Positions 27,260 to 36,568 of a DNA stretch of 64,000 nt are shown here, one piece after another; the stretch's first letter is position 1, and each line of letters starts with the position of its first letter. The translations under genes were made by a program, and so were the position numbers. The notes under the pieces are model-generated. The model worked only from the letters and a program-made list of their open reading frames with translations. It did no database searches and had not been told where the DNA came from. This stretch comes from VXNE01 sp963665455 (GTDB taxonomy: Bacteria > Pseudomonadota > Gammaproteobacteria > Pseudomonadales > Azotimanducaceae): contig OY762279.1 in NCBI GenBank assembly GCA_963665455.1, positions 868,001 to 932,000 of the forward strand, read 5' to 3'.

Positions 27260-28588
27260 CTAGCTGCCGGAAGCGAAGGGGATGAGGAGCACCTGCCCCA
27301 CCAAGATCCGATCTCCCCGCAGGCCGTTCGCACTGCGCAGCATGGCCGTCGAGACCCGGTAGCGCTCGGCAATCTCGGAGAGCGTGTCGCCCCGTTCGAT
27401 CACGTGGCGCATGCCCTGGTGTTCGACGGCGGCGATGCGGGTCCCCGGCGGCGGGTTGCGCAACAGGTAGCCCTGGATGCCGTCGGCGATCGCCCGCGCC
27501 ACCTTGTTCTGATGGCTGGCCGTCGCCAGCAAGCGTGCCTCCTCCGGGTTCGAGAGGAAACCGGTCTCAATCAGGATGGAGGGGACATCCGGAGACTTCA
27601 GCACCGCGAACCCGGCCTGTTCGACGCGCCGCTTGTGCATGCGGCTCACCCCGGCGAGGGATCCCACCACGGACTCGCCGACCGCCAGGCTCGCACGCAG
27701 GGTGCCGTCCATGGACAGATCCAAGAGCACCGACCGCACCTGGGCGTCCTTGTCGTCGAGCGACACGGGACCGACGCCGCCGATGAGGTCCGACCGGTTC
27801 TCCCGGTCGGCGAGCCATCGCGCCGTCTCCGAGGAGGCACCCCGCTCGGAGAGGGCGTACACGGACGCGCCGCGCACGCGGGGGCTTCGGAAAGCATCCG
27901 CATGGATCGAGACGAACAGGTCCGCGCGATGCCGGCGCGCGATGGCCGTCCGGTTCCGCAGGCTCACGTAGTAGTCGCCCTTGCGCACCATCACGGTACG
28001 GAAGCCGTCCAGGCTGTCGATGCGGTCGCGAACGCGCCGCGCGATCGAGAGCACGATGTCCTTTTCGTAGGCGCCGCCCTTGGCGATGGCGCCCGGATCG
28101 TCGCCACCGTGCCCGGCATCGACGGCCACGAGCACGTCGCGCAGTCCATCCACCGCCCGCACCGGCGGCGTGGGGGGCTCGGACTCCGGCATGTGCAGGT
28201 CCACGACCAGCCGGTGGCCGTAAGGCGGCACCGGCTTCAGCGTGAAGTGTTTCGGCTTCACCTCTTGGGTGACATCGAGCACGATGCGATAGGTTCCCCT
28301 CGGCCGCTTGCCGCGCCGTACGCGATCAACGACGTCGCCCTTCGCCTCGGGGGTCTTGAAGCCACGGCGCGGGCTCGTATTGCGCAGATCGACCACCACC
28401 CGGCGCGGGCGCTCGAGGGTAAAGAGGCGATACTCGATCGGGGCGGTCGTATCGAACACGACGCGGGTGTGGTCGGGCGCCTGATGCATGCGGATGCCTT
28501 CGAGTTCCGCAGCGCCGGCGTCCGCGGAGCAGAGGCCGACGAGCAGCGCTCCGGCTAGAGCGGTCCTAGCGGCGGTCAACGAGCTCAA
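27260..28588 (-). CDS. N-acetylmuramoyl-L-alanine amidase (AmiB/AmiC type)
   Basis: A 442-residue periplasmic amidase that splits septal peptidoglycan during daughter-cell separation. A signal peptide (MSSLTAARTALAGALLVGLC) begins at a TTG at 28588 inside the end of tsaE. Next come an AMIN localisation domain (about 30-135) and the zinc Amidase_3 domain (VAVDAGHGGDDPGAI ... ILIETGFLSNPEEA). One C-terminal LysM module closes the protein (HVIERGDTLSEIAERYRVS). It needs activation by EnvC/NlpD-like proteins in relatives. It overlaps tsaE by 23 bases. Confidence 0.95.
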   Translation of the reverse strand: MSSLTAARTALAGALLVGLCSADAGAAELEGIRMHQAPDHTRVVFDTTAPIEYRLFTLERPRRVVVDLRNTSPRRGFKTPEAKGDVVDRVRRGKRPRGTYRIVLDVTQEVKPKHFTLKPVPPYGHRLVVDLHMPESEPPTPPVRAVDGLRDVLVAVDAGHGGDDPGAIAKGGAYEKDIVLSIARRVRDRIDSLDGFRTVMVRKGDYYVSLRNRTAIARRHRADLFVSIHADAFRSPRVRGASVYALSERGASSETARWLADRENRSDLIGGVGPVSLDDKDAQVRSVLLDLSMDGTLRASLAVGESVVGSLAGVSRMHKRRVEQAGFAVLKSPDVPSILIETGFLSNPEEARLLATASHQNKVARAIADGIQGYLLRNPPPGTRIAAVEHQGMRHVIERGDTLSEIAERYRVSTAMLRSANGLRGDRILVGQVLLIPFASGS

Positions 28589-28979
28589 GCCGCCTGCCCT
28601 CGTCCGTGATCGTGAGCACCAGCTCCATGTCGGGGGCCGGCAGACGATCGCCGGCCCGCTCCGGCCACTCCACGAGTTTCAACGCCGCATCAGCCAACAG
28701 TTCGTCGATGCCGATGAAGGACAACTCCTCCGGATCTTCGATCCTGTAGAAGTCGAAATGATAAATCCGACGGTCCTCCAACTCATAGGGTTCTAGGAGC
28801 GTGTAGGTGGGACTCTTGACGGCGCCCTGGTGCCCGAAACCCCGCAGGATGCCTCGCACGAGGGTCGTCTTGCCCGCACCGAGCTCCCCACGCAGGAAGA
28901 CCAACTCCCCCCCCAACCGCTCCGCGAAGGACGCGCCCCAGCGCACCGTCGCCTCGGCGTCCCGTAGTTCAATCCACAT
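28566..28979 (-). CDS. tsaE: tRNA threonylcarbamoyladenosine synthesis ATPase TsaE
   Basis: A 137-residue ATPase of the TsaBDE complex that makes t6A37 in tRNAs. Walker A is RGELGAGKTTLVRGIL; SPTYTLLEPYEL and HFDFYRIEDPEEL are conserved. It overlaps the end of nnr by 11 bases and the start of the amidase by 23, giving a tightly packed operon. Confidence 0.95.
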   Translation of the reverse strand: MWIELRDAEATVRWGASFAERLGGELVFLRGELGAGKTTLVRGILRGFGHQGAVKSPTYTLLEPYELEDRRIYHFDFYRIEDPEELSFIGIDELLADAALKLVEWPERAGDRLPAPDMELVLTITDEGRRLELVDRR

Positions 28980-30432
28980 CGGATGCGCCCTGCCAGAGGT
29001 GATCCACGATGTCGCTTGCGATCAGGGGCCGTGGAGCGGAACGTTCCCGTGCCGCATCCCCGGCGAGCGCGTGTAGGCACACCGCCGCCTCCGCAGCCTC
29101 CGCAAGCTCGAAACCCCGGGCCAAAAGGCCCGCGACGACACCGGTTAGAACGTCGCCGCTGCCCGCCGTCGCGAGCCCGGGATTCCCGGCGGTGCAGATG
29201 CCCCGCAGTGCCCCGCATTGGGCAACCAGCGTGCCCGCCCCCTTGAGCACGACGACGTTGCCGAACCGCTCGGAGAGCATCCGCGCGGCGGCCGGCCGGC
29301 CGGTCCCGACCTCGCCATCGAGCAAGCGGCTCGCCTCCCCCGGATGCGGCGTCATGACGCTCATCGCCGGCACGTCGAACCCGCCCTCGGCGATGAGGTT
29401 GAGGCCGTCCGCGTCGATGACCAGGGGCTTTCCCGCCCCAAGGGCACGCTCAAGCAACGCGCGGCCCCACGGACCGCGGCCGAGGCCGGGGCCGACCGCC
29501 ACCACCGTGCAGGCTTCGAGCATGTCCGCCGCCGCGTCCCCCTCCGACACCCCGCGCACCATGATTTCGGGCCGACGCGCCAATACCCCCCCGCAATGCT
29601 CCGGCCGCGTCCACATGCTCACGAGACCTGCGCCACTCCGTAGCGCGGCTTCCGCGGTCAGTAGCGGCGCGCCGCCCATGCCATGGTCGCCGCCGAGGAC
29701 GAGCACATGGCCAAACTGGTTCTTGTGGGCCGAGCGGGGGCGTTGCGGGATGGGCGGTGGGGCGAGGACGGGGAGACCGGGGACTGCGTCGTAGACGTCC
29801 CCCGGCACGCCGAGGCTGTCGAACACCACCGCTCCGGCGTGATCCACGCCCGCGCCGGTATAGAGGCCCAACTTGCGGCCGATGAAGGTAACGGTCGTCG
29901 AGGCGTCCACCGCCGTGCCCAGGACGGCGCCCGTGTCGGCGGAAACGCCGCTTGGCAGATCGACCGCCACGGTAGGGCGCCCGCTCGCGTTGATGCGTTC
30001 GATGGCTTCCGCGAATGCCGGGCGAACTGAGCCGGTGGTTCCCGTCCCAAGCAGCGCGTCGATGATCACGTCGCCGTCGAGGGGTACGTCATTGGAGAAA
30101 GGCGAAGTGCCGACACCGACGGACAGGGCCCAGTCCCGCGCAAGCGCCGCATCTCCCCCGAGCTTGGCCGGATCGCCTACCTGTAGAAGCCGCGTCTCCA
30201 GGCCCGCTTCCACGGCCAGGCCGGCGACGATGTAGCCATCCCCGGCGTTGTTGCCGGAGCCGCACACGACGGTGATTGCGCCGCCGTCGGGCCAGCGCCT
30301 GCGCACCTCGTCGAAGACGGCGCGTCCCGCACGTTTCATGAGGGCGATGCCGGGAATGCCGCGATCCTCGATCACGGTCCGGTCCAGCTCCCGGACTTCG
30401 GCCGCCGTGTAGACTTTGTCCCGGCCGCGCAT
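28969..30432 (-). CDS. nnr: Bifunctional NAD(P)HX epimerase / ADP-dependent dehydratase
   Basis: Repairs hydrated NAD(P)H. 487 residues from the ATG at 30432. The N-terminal YjeF_N epimerase domain (RELDRTVIEDRGIPGIALMK, VVCGSGNNAGDGYIVAG) is joined to a ribokinase-like dehydratase domain. That domain includes GHVLVLGGDHGMGGA, VVAVGPGLGRG, GEASRLLDGEVG and the ATP-site loop TAGSGDVLTGVVAGLLARG. The frame continues upstream only across queG on the other strand. Its start is just 18 bases from the queG start. Confidence 0.95.
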   Translation of the reverse strand: MRGRDKVYTAAEVRELDRTVIEDRGIPGIALMKRAGRAVFDEVRRRWPDGGAITVVCGSGNNAGDGYIVAGLAVEAGLETRLLQVGDPAKLGGDAALARDWALSVGVGTSPFSNDVPLDGDVIIDALLGTGTTGSVRPAFAEAIERINASGRPTVAVDLPSGVSADTGAVLGTAVDASTTVTFIGRKLGLYTGAGVDHAGAVVFDSLGVPGDVYDAVPGLPVLAPPPIPQRPRSAHKNQFGHVLVLGGDHGMGGAPLLTAEAALRSGAGLVSMWTRPEHCGGVLARRPEIMVRGVSEGDAAADMLEACTVVAVGPGLGRGPWGRALLERALGAGKPLVIDADGLNLIAEGGFDVPAMSVMTPHPGEASRLLDGEVGTGRPAAARMLSERFGNVVVLKGAGTLVAQCGALRGICTAGNPGLATAGSGDVLTGVVAGLLARGFELAEAAEAAVCLHALAGDAARERSAPRPLIASDIVDHLWQGASDVD

Positions 30433-30450
30433 CCACCAATTATAGCCGCC

Positions 30451-31497
30451 ATGGACCTGCACCGGCTCGCGGAGAACATCGAGACCTGGGCGGGCGAACT
30501 GGGTTTCGCCGCCATCGGCATCACCGACACCGACCTCTCCGACTACGCCCCCGACGTGCGCCGCTGGCTGTCGCGCAAGCTCCACGGCTCGATGGGCTAC
30601 ATGGCCCGCAACGTTGAGAAGCGGCTACATCCGGAGCGCCTGCACGATGGCACGGTGCGCGTCATCTCCGCCCGCATGGACTACCTCCCGGACGATCTCC
30701 CGGCGCTTCCCGTTGACGGGGCCGAGACCGCCTACGTCTCCCGCTACGCCCTCGGGCGGGACTATCACAAGACCGTGCGGCGGCGGTTGGTGCAGCTTGC
30801 CCGGCGCATCGACGAGTGCGCCGGAGGACGCTACCGGGCGTTCACGGATTCGGCCCCGGTCCTTGAGAAACCCGTCGCCGAGAAGGCCGGGCTCGGCTGG
30901 ATCGGCAAGAACACGTTGCTGCTCTCCGAAGAGGCCGGCTCCCTGTTCTTCCTCGGCGAGATCTACACGAGCCTGCCGCTCCCCGTGACGCGGCACCGGG
31001 CGGCGGATCGCTGCGGCGCCTGCCGGGCCTGCATCAACGTCTGCCCGACCGGCGCGATCATCGGACCACGGCAACTCGACGCGCGCCGCTGCATCTCCTA
31101 TCTCACCATCGAGAGCGACGGGGCGATTCCGGTCGAGCTACGGGAGGCGGTGGGCAATCGCGTCTTCGGCTGCGACGACTGCCAGATCGTCTGCCCCTGG
31201 AACCGCTTCGCCACCCGGTCCGCCGAAGCCGACTTCGCTCCCCGCCACGGCCTCGACGCGGCCCGCATCGCGGACCTGCTCGCCTGGGACGAGGCGACCT
31301 TCCTCGCAAGGACCGAGGGCATGGCCCTACGCCGCATCAACTACCGGCAGTGGGTGCGGAACCTCGCGGTCGCCGCCGGTAACGCCGCGCCATCCGCGGA
31401 ACTCGTCGCGCGCCTGGAGGAGCGGCGGGTGGAGGCGGAAGCGATGGTCCGGGAACACATCGACTGGGCCCTGCAACGACTTCGCGGCCCAGGTTGA
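30451..31497 (+). CDS. queG: Epoxyqueuosine reductase QueG
   Basis: Catalyses the last step of queuosine synthesis in tRNA, a cobalamin- and Fe-S-dependent reduction. 348 residues. The N-terminal DUF1730 region contains DSAPVLEKPVAEKAGLGWIG. Two 4Fe-4S clusters are bound by CGACRACINVCPTGAI and GCDDCQIVCPWNR. A C-terminal helical region follows. It is divergent from nnr with only 18 bases between starts, so its promoter must lie inside nnr. Confidence 0.95.
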   Translation: MDLHRLAENIETWAGELGFAAIGITDTDLSDYAPDVRRWLSRKLHGSMGYMARNVEKRLHPERLHDGTVRVISARMDYLPDDLPALPVDGAETAYVSRYALGRDYHKTVRRRLVQLARRIDECAGGRYRAFTDSAPVLEKPVAEKAGLGWIGKNTLLLSEEAGSLFFLGEIYTSLPLPVTRHRAADRCGACRACINVCPTGAIIGPRQLDARRCISYLTIESDGAIPVELREAVGNRVFGCDDCQIVCPWNRFATRSAEADFAPRHGLDAARIADLLAWDEATFLARTEGMALRRINYRQWVRNLAVAAGNAAPSAELVARLEERRVEAEAMVREHIDWALQRLRGPG

Positions 31498-31514
31498 TGC
31501 CGGCCGCCGACCGT

Positions 31515-32054
31515 TCAGTATCCGCGTAGGAAGTGCTTCCGGTAGAAGCGAAGCTCGTCGATCGACTCCCGGATGTCGATGAGTGCCACATGGCTGTGCG
31601 ACTTGACCACCTGGTCCGCGAGATCGGGCCGCCATAGCCGCGCCAGCTCCTTCACGCTCGACACGTCGATGTTCCGGTAATGGAGGTGGCCCTCCAGCGT
31701 CGGCATGTATTTGGCGAGGAAACGGCGGTCCTGCCAGATGGAGTTGCCACAGAGGGGCGACTCGCCCTCGGCGGCGTAGCCCTCGATGAATGCCAGCGTC
31801 TGCGCCTCGGCCTCCACCAACGGCACGCCCTCCCGACCCACGCGCTCGATCAGGCCCGACGCGGTGTGGTGGGTGACGTTCCACTCGTCCATGGCGGCGA
31901 GCGCCGACTGGGGCTGGGCAACGGCGAGGGTCGGGCCTTCGGCGAGGACCTCCAGCTCGGCGTCCGTAACGATGGTCGCGATCTCGATGATGACGTGGGC
32001 ATCGAGGTCGAGCCCGGTCATCTCGAGGTCCATCCAGACGAGATTCGCCGTCAT
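31515..32054 (-). CDS. orn: Oligoribonuclease
   Basis: A 179-residue DEDDh exoribonuclease that degrades 2-5-nucleotide RNAs, including pGpG from c-di-GMP turnover. Motifs: VWMDLEMTGLD (ExoI, DxE), CGNSIWQDRRFLAKYMP (ExoII) and SHVALIDIRESIDELRFYR (ExoIII with His and Asp). The start is the ATG at 32054, giving MTANLVW; the longer frame adds 18 residues unlike the family. It converges on queG with a 17-base gap. Confidence 0.96.
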   Translation of the reverse strand: MTANLVWMDLEMTGLDLDAHVIIEIATIVTDAELEVLAEGPTLAVAQPQSALAAMDEWNVTHHTASGLIERVGREGVPLVEAEAQTLAFIEGYAAEGESPLCGNSIWQDRRFLAKYMPTLEGHLHYRNIDVSSVKELARLWRPDLADQVVKSHSHVALIDIRESIDELRFYRKHFLRGY

Positions 32055-32146
32055 CGGGAAGCGCCCTCTTCGCGGCCGGCCCAAGCAGGCAATCGCTGGG
32101 GACAGCATATATCATCCGCCCGCCACGACCGACGCCCGGCACCGAC

Positions 32147-32950
32147 GTGACCACACCGGCGACCATCTCCCCGACCGCTCTCCGCGACCGCATGGCTGGC
32201 GAAGACCTGCTGATCCTGCAGGTGACCGCCCCTAACGTGTACGCCGAGGCGCACCTCCCCGGAGCGCTGCACGTCGCGCCGGCCGAGCTGATCCGGGGAG
32301 AACCGCCCGCCGTCGGCAAGCTGCCGCATCGGGATGCGCTAGTCGCGTTGTTCCGGCGCGTCGGCCTCACCCGGGACCGCACGGTCGTGACCTGCGACGA
32401 CGAGGGCGGGGGCTGGGCCGGCCGGCTGGCCTGGACCCTCGATGCCATCGGACACACGGACTGGCTCTATCTCGACGGCGGGATGCACGGATGGGCCGCC
32501 GCTGGCCTGCCGTTCTCCAATGCGCAAGTTGTCGCAACGCCTTCCAACATCGAACTCGACGTCCACCCCGCGCCCGTCGCCGAACTAGAAGAGGTGCTCG
32601 CCGCATTGGACGCTCCAGACACCGTGATCTGGGATTGCCGCAGCGCGGAAGAGTACGCCGGCCTCAAGCGGACCGCCGCCCGCAACGGCCACATCCCCGG
32701 CGCCGTCCACCTCGACTGGCTGGAGCTCATGGACCGGAGCCGAGGCCTCGCCCTCATCGACGATCTCGAGGCGCGGCTCGCGGCGCGGGGCATCACCCGC
32801 GACCGCGACGTCATCACCCACTGCCAGACGCACCATCGCTCCGGACTGACCTACATGGCCGCGCGCCTGCTCGGCTTTCCGCGCATTCGCGCCTACCACG
32901 GTTCCTGGTCCGAGTGGGGGAACCGGTCCGACACGCCGATCGAGCATTGA
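32147..32950 (+). CDS. Sulfurtransferase with two rhodanese domains
   Basis: 267 residues from a GTG. There are two rhodanese modules: an inactive first half (VVTCDDEGGGWAGRLAWTLDA) and a second half (DCRSAEEYAG ... HCQTHHRSGLTYMAARLLG) whose cysteine in CQTHHRS is the likely persulfide carrier. The loop differs from the classic thiosulfate or 3-mercaptopyruvate types. Its last bases overlap the psd start as TTGA, so the two genes are translationally coupled in the order sulfurtransferase-psd. Confidence 0.88.
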   Translation: MTTPATISPTALRDRMAGEDLLILQVTAPNVYAEAHLPGALHVAPAELIRGEPPAVGKLPHRDALVALFRRVGLTRDRTVVTCDDEGGGWAGRLAWTLDAIGHTDWLYLDGGMHGWAAAGLPFSNAQVVATPSNIELDVHPAPVAELEEVLAALDAPDTVIWDCRSAEEYAGLKRTAARNGHIPGAVHLDWLELMDRSRGLALIDDLEARLAARGITRDRDVITHCQTHHRSGLTYMAARLLGFPRIRAYHGSWSEWGNRSDTPIEH

Positions 32951-33786
32951 ACGCCTTCGCGGCGCTGCAATACGCGCTACCGAAACGCGCCATCTCGCGG
33001 GTGGCCGGATGGGCGGCGCACTCCGAACACCCGCTGATCGCGAAGCCGCTCATCCGGGCGTTTGCCGCCCACTACCGCGTCGACATGACCGAGGCCGCCG
33101 AGCCCTCCCTGGCCGGTTACCGCTCCTTCAACGCCTTCTTCACCCGCGCCCTCCGGGACGGCGCTCGTCCCATGCCCGAGGCGTCCGATGCCGTCGTCAG
33201 CCCCGCGGATGGGTACCTCAGCCAGTTCGGACGGATCACGGGCGGAAGCATCCTGCAAGCGAAGGGGCGGGCGTTCTCCGTTGCCGAGCTCTTGAGGGAC
33301 ACCGCATTGGCGGAGTCCTACGAAGGCGGTTGCTTCTTCACCGTCTACCTCTCGCCCCGGGACTACCACCGCGTCCACGCCCCCGCCACGGCCACCCTGC
33401 GCCGGACCATCGAAGTGCCGGGCCACCTGTTCTCCGTCAACGACCGTACCGCCAACGCCGTGCCGGGACTCTTCGCGCGCAACGAGCGCCTCGTGTGCGT
33501 CTTCGACGAATTCACCCTCGTGCTCGTGGGTGCGCTGATCGTCGCGAGCATCGAAACCGTGTGGGACGGTCCCCGGTCTCCCTACCGCCTGCTGCGGATG
33601 CGGGCGGCGGGCGGGCGATTCGAGCGCGGGGCCGAACTCGGCCGCTTCCTGCTCGGCTCGACCGCGATCGTGTTGTTTCCCCCGGATGCCGCCACGCTCC
33701 GCGACGACCTCGAACCGGGCAGCCCGGTGCGGATGGGGGAGACCCTGGGGACGTTCCTCAGGCCCGGTCCACCGGAAAGGGCATAG
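32947..33786 (+). CDS. psd: Phosphatidylserine decarboxylase
   Basis: Makes phosphatidylethanolamine at the inner membrane. 279 residues, starting at a TTG that overlaps the upstream stop (TTGA) and gives the normal N-terminus MNAFAALQYALPKRAISRV. Conserved regions: YRSFNAFFTRALRDGARP, SPADG, YLSPRDYHRVHAP and the self-cleavage site FLLGSTAIVLF (LGST, where Ser becomes the pyruvoyl group). The 3' end overlaps the convergent epmA by 29 bases. Confidence 0.96.
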   Translation: MNAFAALQYALPKRAISRVAGWAAHSEHPLIAKPLIRAFAAHYRVDMTEAAEPSLAGYRSFNAFFTRALRDGARPMPEASDAVVSPADGYLSQFGRITGGSILQAKGRAFSVAELLRDTALAESYEGGCFFTVYLSPRDYHRVHAPATATLRRTIEVPGHLFSVNDRTANAVPGLFARNERLVCVFDEFTLVLVGALIVASIETVWDGPRSPYRLLRMRAAGGRFERGAELGRFLLGSTAIVLFPPDAATLRDDLEPGSPVRMGETLGTFLRPGPPERA

Positions 33787-34603
33787 CCCCGGCGAGGCTG
33801 TCCACCCCCAACTTGAGCGCGACGAGCCGGTCGAATCCGACGGCGACTCCGGCGCAGTCCGGTAGGCCGTGCTCGTGGGCGGCGAGGAAGGCCTCGTCGA
33901 GGGGCACTTCACCTTGCCCCCGTTCCCGGCGCAAGGCGTTGTCGCGAACCATCCGGCGGCGCAGTTCCGCCGCATCGCGCAACTCGTGATAGCCATTTGC
34001 GACTTCGAGGCCATCGACCACCAGTTCGAAGCGGGCCGCAGCATCGCCCACGACGCGGGCCAAGGCCGCTTGGGTAGCGGGGTAGTCCGTGATGAAGACG
34101 CGGGCCTGGCCCAAGGCCGTGATGGCCTCGCTGATGCGCAAGTCCAGTTCGTCGTCCGGGGTCGTCGCCACCGGGACGCCGACCAAATCCGCGTAGCGCC
34201 GCCGGTCATAGTCCGCGGGCCCGAGCAGCACGTCCACCAGTTCCGCGACCTCCCGCATCAACGCGTCCGCATCGAAGCCGAGTCGGTACCACTCGATCAT
34301 CGTGAACTCCGGGTTGTGCCAGCGGCCCGCCTCCCCGGCACGAAACACCGGTCCAATGCAGTAGATCGAGGGTGCCCCGGCCGCCAGCAACCGTTTCATC
34401 TGGTACTCGGGCGACGTCTGGAGGAAGCGCCCGTCCATCGTGCGGAGGCTCTCGATGGCCGGGTCCGTGACGCCATGGGCCGCGAGGGTCGCGGTCTCGA
34501 CTTCCATGACGGTGCGCGCCGCGAAGAAGGCACGCACCGTTGCGAGCATGTCCGCGCGCACCGCCAGGGCCTCCAGGGAGCAGGAGGGCCGCCAGTCCGT
34601 CAT
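33758..34603 (-). CDS. epmA: Elongation factor P--beta-lysine ligase EpmA
   Basis: A 281-residue class II lysyl-tRNA-synthetase paralogue without the anticodon-binding domain. It attaches beta-lysine to Lys34 of EF-P. Motif 2 appears in IYCIGPVFRAGEAGRWHNPEFTM and motif 3 in GVAVGFDRLVALKLG. It is transcribed just after efp with a 13-base gap, so enzyme and substrate share a transcript. epmB, needed to make beta-lysine, is not in this window. Confidence 0.96.
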   Translation of the reverse strand: MTDWRPSCSLEALAVRADMLATVRAFFAARTVMEVETATLAAHGVTDPAIESLRTMDGRFLQTSPEYQMKRLLAAGAPSIYCIGPVFRAGEAGRWHNPEFTMIEWYRLGFDADALMREVAELVDVLLGPADYDRRRYADLVGVPVATTPDDELDLRISEAITALGQARVFITDYPATQAALARVVGDAAARFELVVDGLEVANGYHELRDAAELRRRMVRDNALRRERGQGEVPLDEAFLAAHEHGLPDCAGVAVGFDRLVALKLGVDSLAGAMPFPVDRA

Positions 34604-34616
34604 GGTCCGCCCGCGC

Positions 34617-35189
34617 TCAACCCTGCACGCGGCCGACGTACTCCCCGGTACGCGTGTCTATGCGCAGAACGTCGCCCTGGTTCACGAAGAGGGGCACCTT
34701 GATCGAGGCGCCGGTGGAGAGCGTGGCCGGCTTGGTCGCCCCCTGGGCCGTATCGCCCTTGAGGCCGGGATCCGTTTCCGTCACCTCCAACTCGACGAAG
34801 TTGGGCGGCACGACGGAGATGGGATCCCCATTCCACACCGTGACGCCGTAGACCTCCTGCTCCTTCAGCCAGGGCACCGTCTCGCCCACCGCCGCGGCCC
34901 CCGCCGCGAACTGTTCATAGGTGCCGTCGGTCTTCATGAAGTGCCAGAACTCGCCATCGGTGTAGAGGTACTCCATCTGGAGCTCCATCACCTCGGCCGC
35001 CTCGATGGTCTCGCCACTCTTGAAGGTGCGCTCCCAGACGCGCCCCGTCTTCAGGTTGCGGAACTTGACCCGGTTGAACGCTCTGCCCTTGCCGGGCTTG
35101 ACGAACTCGTTCTCAAGGATGGAGCAGGGATCGCCCTCCAAGAGCACCTTGAGGCCGGCCCGGAACTCGTTGGTTGCGTAGGTCGCCAC
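34617..35189 (-). CDS. efp: Elongation factor P
   Basis: A 190-residue factor that rescues ribosomes stalled at polyproline. It has three beta domains. The loop VKPGKGRAFNRV holds Lys34, the residue modified by EpmA. The start is GTG (MATYATNEFRAGLK). No Arg34 or EarP-type neighbour is seen, so the lysine modification pathway applies. Confidence 0.97.
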   Translation of the reverse strand: MATYATNEFRAGLKVLLEGDPCSILENEFVKPGKGRAFNRVKFRNLKTGRVWERTFKSGETIEAAEVMELQMEYLYTDGEFWHFMKTDGTYEQFAAGAAAVGETVPWLKEQEVYGVTVWNGDPISVVPPNFVELEVTETDPGLKGDTAQGATKPATLSTGASIKVPLFVNQGDVLRIDTRTGEYVGRVQG

Positions 35190-35263
35190 GGTGCTCGCTC
35201 GCGGGCGGGAGCGCGGGATGATACTCCAGTGCCCCCCCGCGGCGCGTGCGTCGCCCGCCAGCG

Positions 35264-36499
35264 CTACTGCGTCTCGGCAATCTCGCTGTCGGAAAACCCG
35301 AGCAGATAGAGCACGCTGTCGAGCCCGAAATTGGAGATGGCGTGGCCGGCGGACTCGCGCACCGCGGGCTTCGCGTGGAAGGCCACGCCGAGGCCCGCCG
35401 TGGTCAGCATGGGCAGGTCGTTCGCCCCGTCGCCGATGGCGATGGCCTGCTGCAGTGAGATGTTCTCGCGCCCGCAGAGGTCCTCCAGAATGCGGGCCTT
35501 GCCCCGGGCATCGATGACGTTGCCGGTCACGTCGCCCGTCAGCCGACCGTCGGACACCTCCAGCGTGTTCGCGAAGACGTGGTCGATCCCCAACACTTCC
35601 TGCAGGCGCCGCCCCACGTAGTCGAACCCGCCCGAGACGATGGCCGTGCGATAGCCGAAGTGCCGCAGCGAGTTGATGAGCCGGTGGGCGCCGTCCGTGA
35701 CCGGCACCGCCGCCGCCACCTCCGCGAGCACGCGCTCCGGCAGGCCCTCAAGCAACCGCACCCTACGCCGGAGGCTCTCCTCGAAGTCGAGCGCGCCATC
35801 CATGGCGGCGGTCGTGATGGCGGCCACCTCGGTGCCCACGCCGTGCCGCGCCGCGAGCTCGTCAATCACCTCCGCCTTGATCAGGGTGGAGTCCATGTCG
35901 AACACGACCAGCCGGCGATTGCGGCGGTAGACGGAGTCTTCCTGGACGCTGAAGTCGAACGTCAGCTCGCCGGCGGCCAGGAACAGCGCTTCCTTGAGTT
36001 CGCGCTGGTCCGAACGCGGGCCCCGCACCGACATCTCGACACTCGCCCGCGCCGGACGCGCGAAACCGTCGAGGGGGACGCGGCCCGACAGGCGCCGCAC
36101 CGAGTCGATGTTGAGGCCGTGCTGGCCGATGATGCCCGTCACGCTGGCGAGTTGATCGGCACCAATGCCGTTCGCCAGCAACGTCACGATGTAGCGGGAC
36201 TTGCCCTGGTGCGCGACCCAGTCCCCGTAGTCGTCCGCCGTCACGGGCTCGAAGCGGGCGTTTACCCCCATGCCATGCGCACTGTCGAGCAGCTCGCGGC
36301 GCACGTCGGCGGCGCACACGCCGGCGGGAATCTGCACGAGCATGCCGAGGTTCAGTTCCTCGTGGATGACGGCCTGCCCGATGTCGAGCACCCGGGCTTG
36401 ATGCCGCGCGAGGGTCGATGTCAACATGGCCATCAGTCCGGGCTTGTCCCGCCCGGAAACGTTCACCAGTAGAATCTCGCTCGCGCCGGAATCCGCCAC
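35264..36499 (-). CDS. serB: Phosphoserine phosphatase SerB with N-terminal ACT region
   Basis: The last step of serine synthesis. 411 residues from a GTG. Two ACT-like modules come first (EILLVNVSGRDKPGLMAMLT; LLANGIGADQLASVTGIIG). The HAD phosphatase follows, with DMDSTLIKAEVIDELA, SGGFDYVGRRLQEVLG and AIGDGANDLPML (motifs I, II and IV). The ACT region suggests feedback control by an amino acid. It is divergent from the ytjB-like gene, as in enteric bacteria. Confidence 0.95.
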   Translation of the reverse strand: MADSGASEILLVNVSGRDKPGLMAMLTSTLARHQARVLDIGQAVIHEELNLGMLVQIPAGVCAADVRRELLDSAHGMGVNARFEPVTADDYGDWVAHQGKSRYIVTLLANGIGADQLASVTGIIGQHGLNIDSVRRLSGRVPLDGFARPARASVEMSVRGPRSDQRELKEALFLAAGELTFDFSVQEDSVYRRNRRLVVFDMDSTLIKAEVIDELAARHGVGTEVAAITTAAMDGALDFEESLRRRVRLLEGLPERVLAEVAAAVPVTDGAHRLINSLRHFGYRTAIVSGGFDYVGRRLQEVLGIDHVFANTLEVSDGRLTGDVTGNVIDARGKARILEDLCGRENISLQQAIAIGDGANDLPMLTTAGLGVAFHAKPAVRESAGHAISNFGLDSVLYLLGFSDSEIAETQ

Positions 36500-36568
36500 C
36501 TGCCACCACGCCCCGCTTTCGTTTTGACGCTACCGCCTGTCGCCCAGATCGTCAAACGCCCGCGCTAC

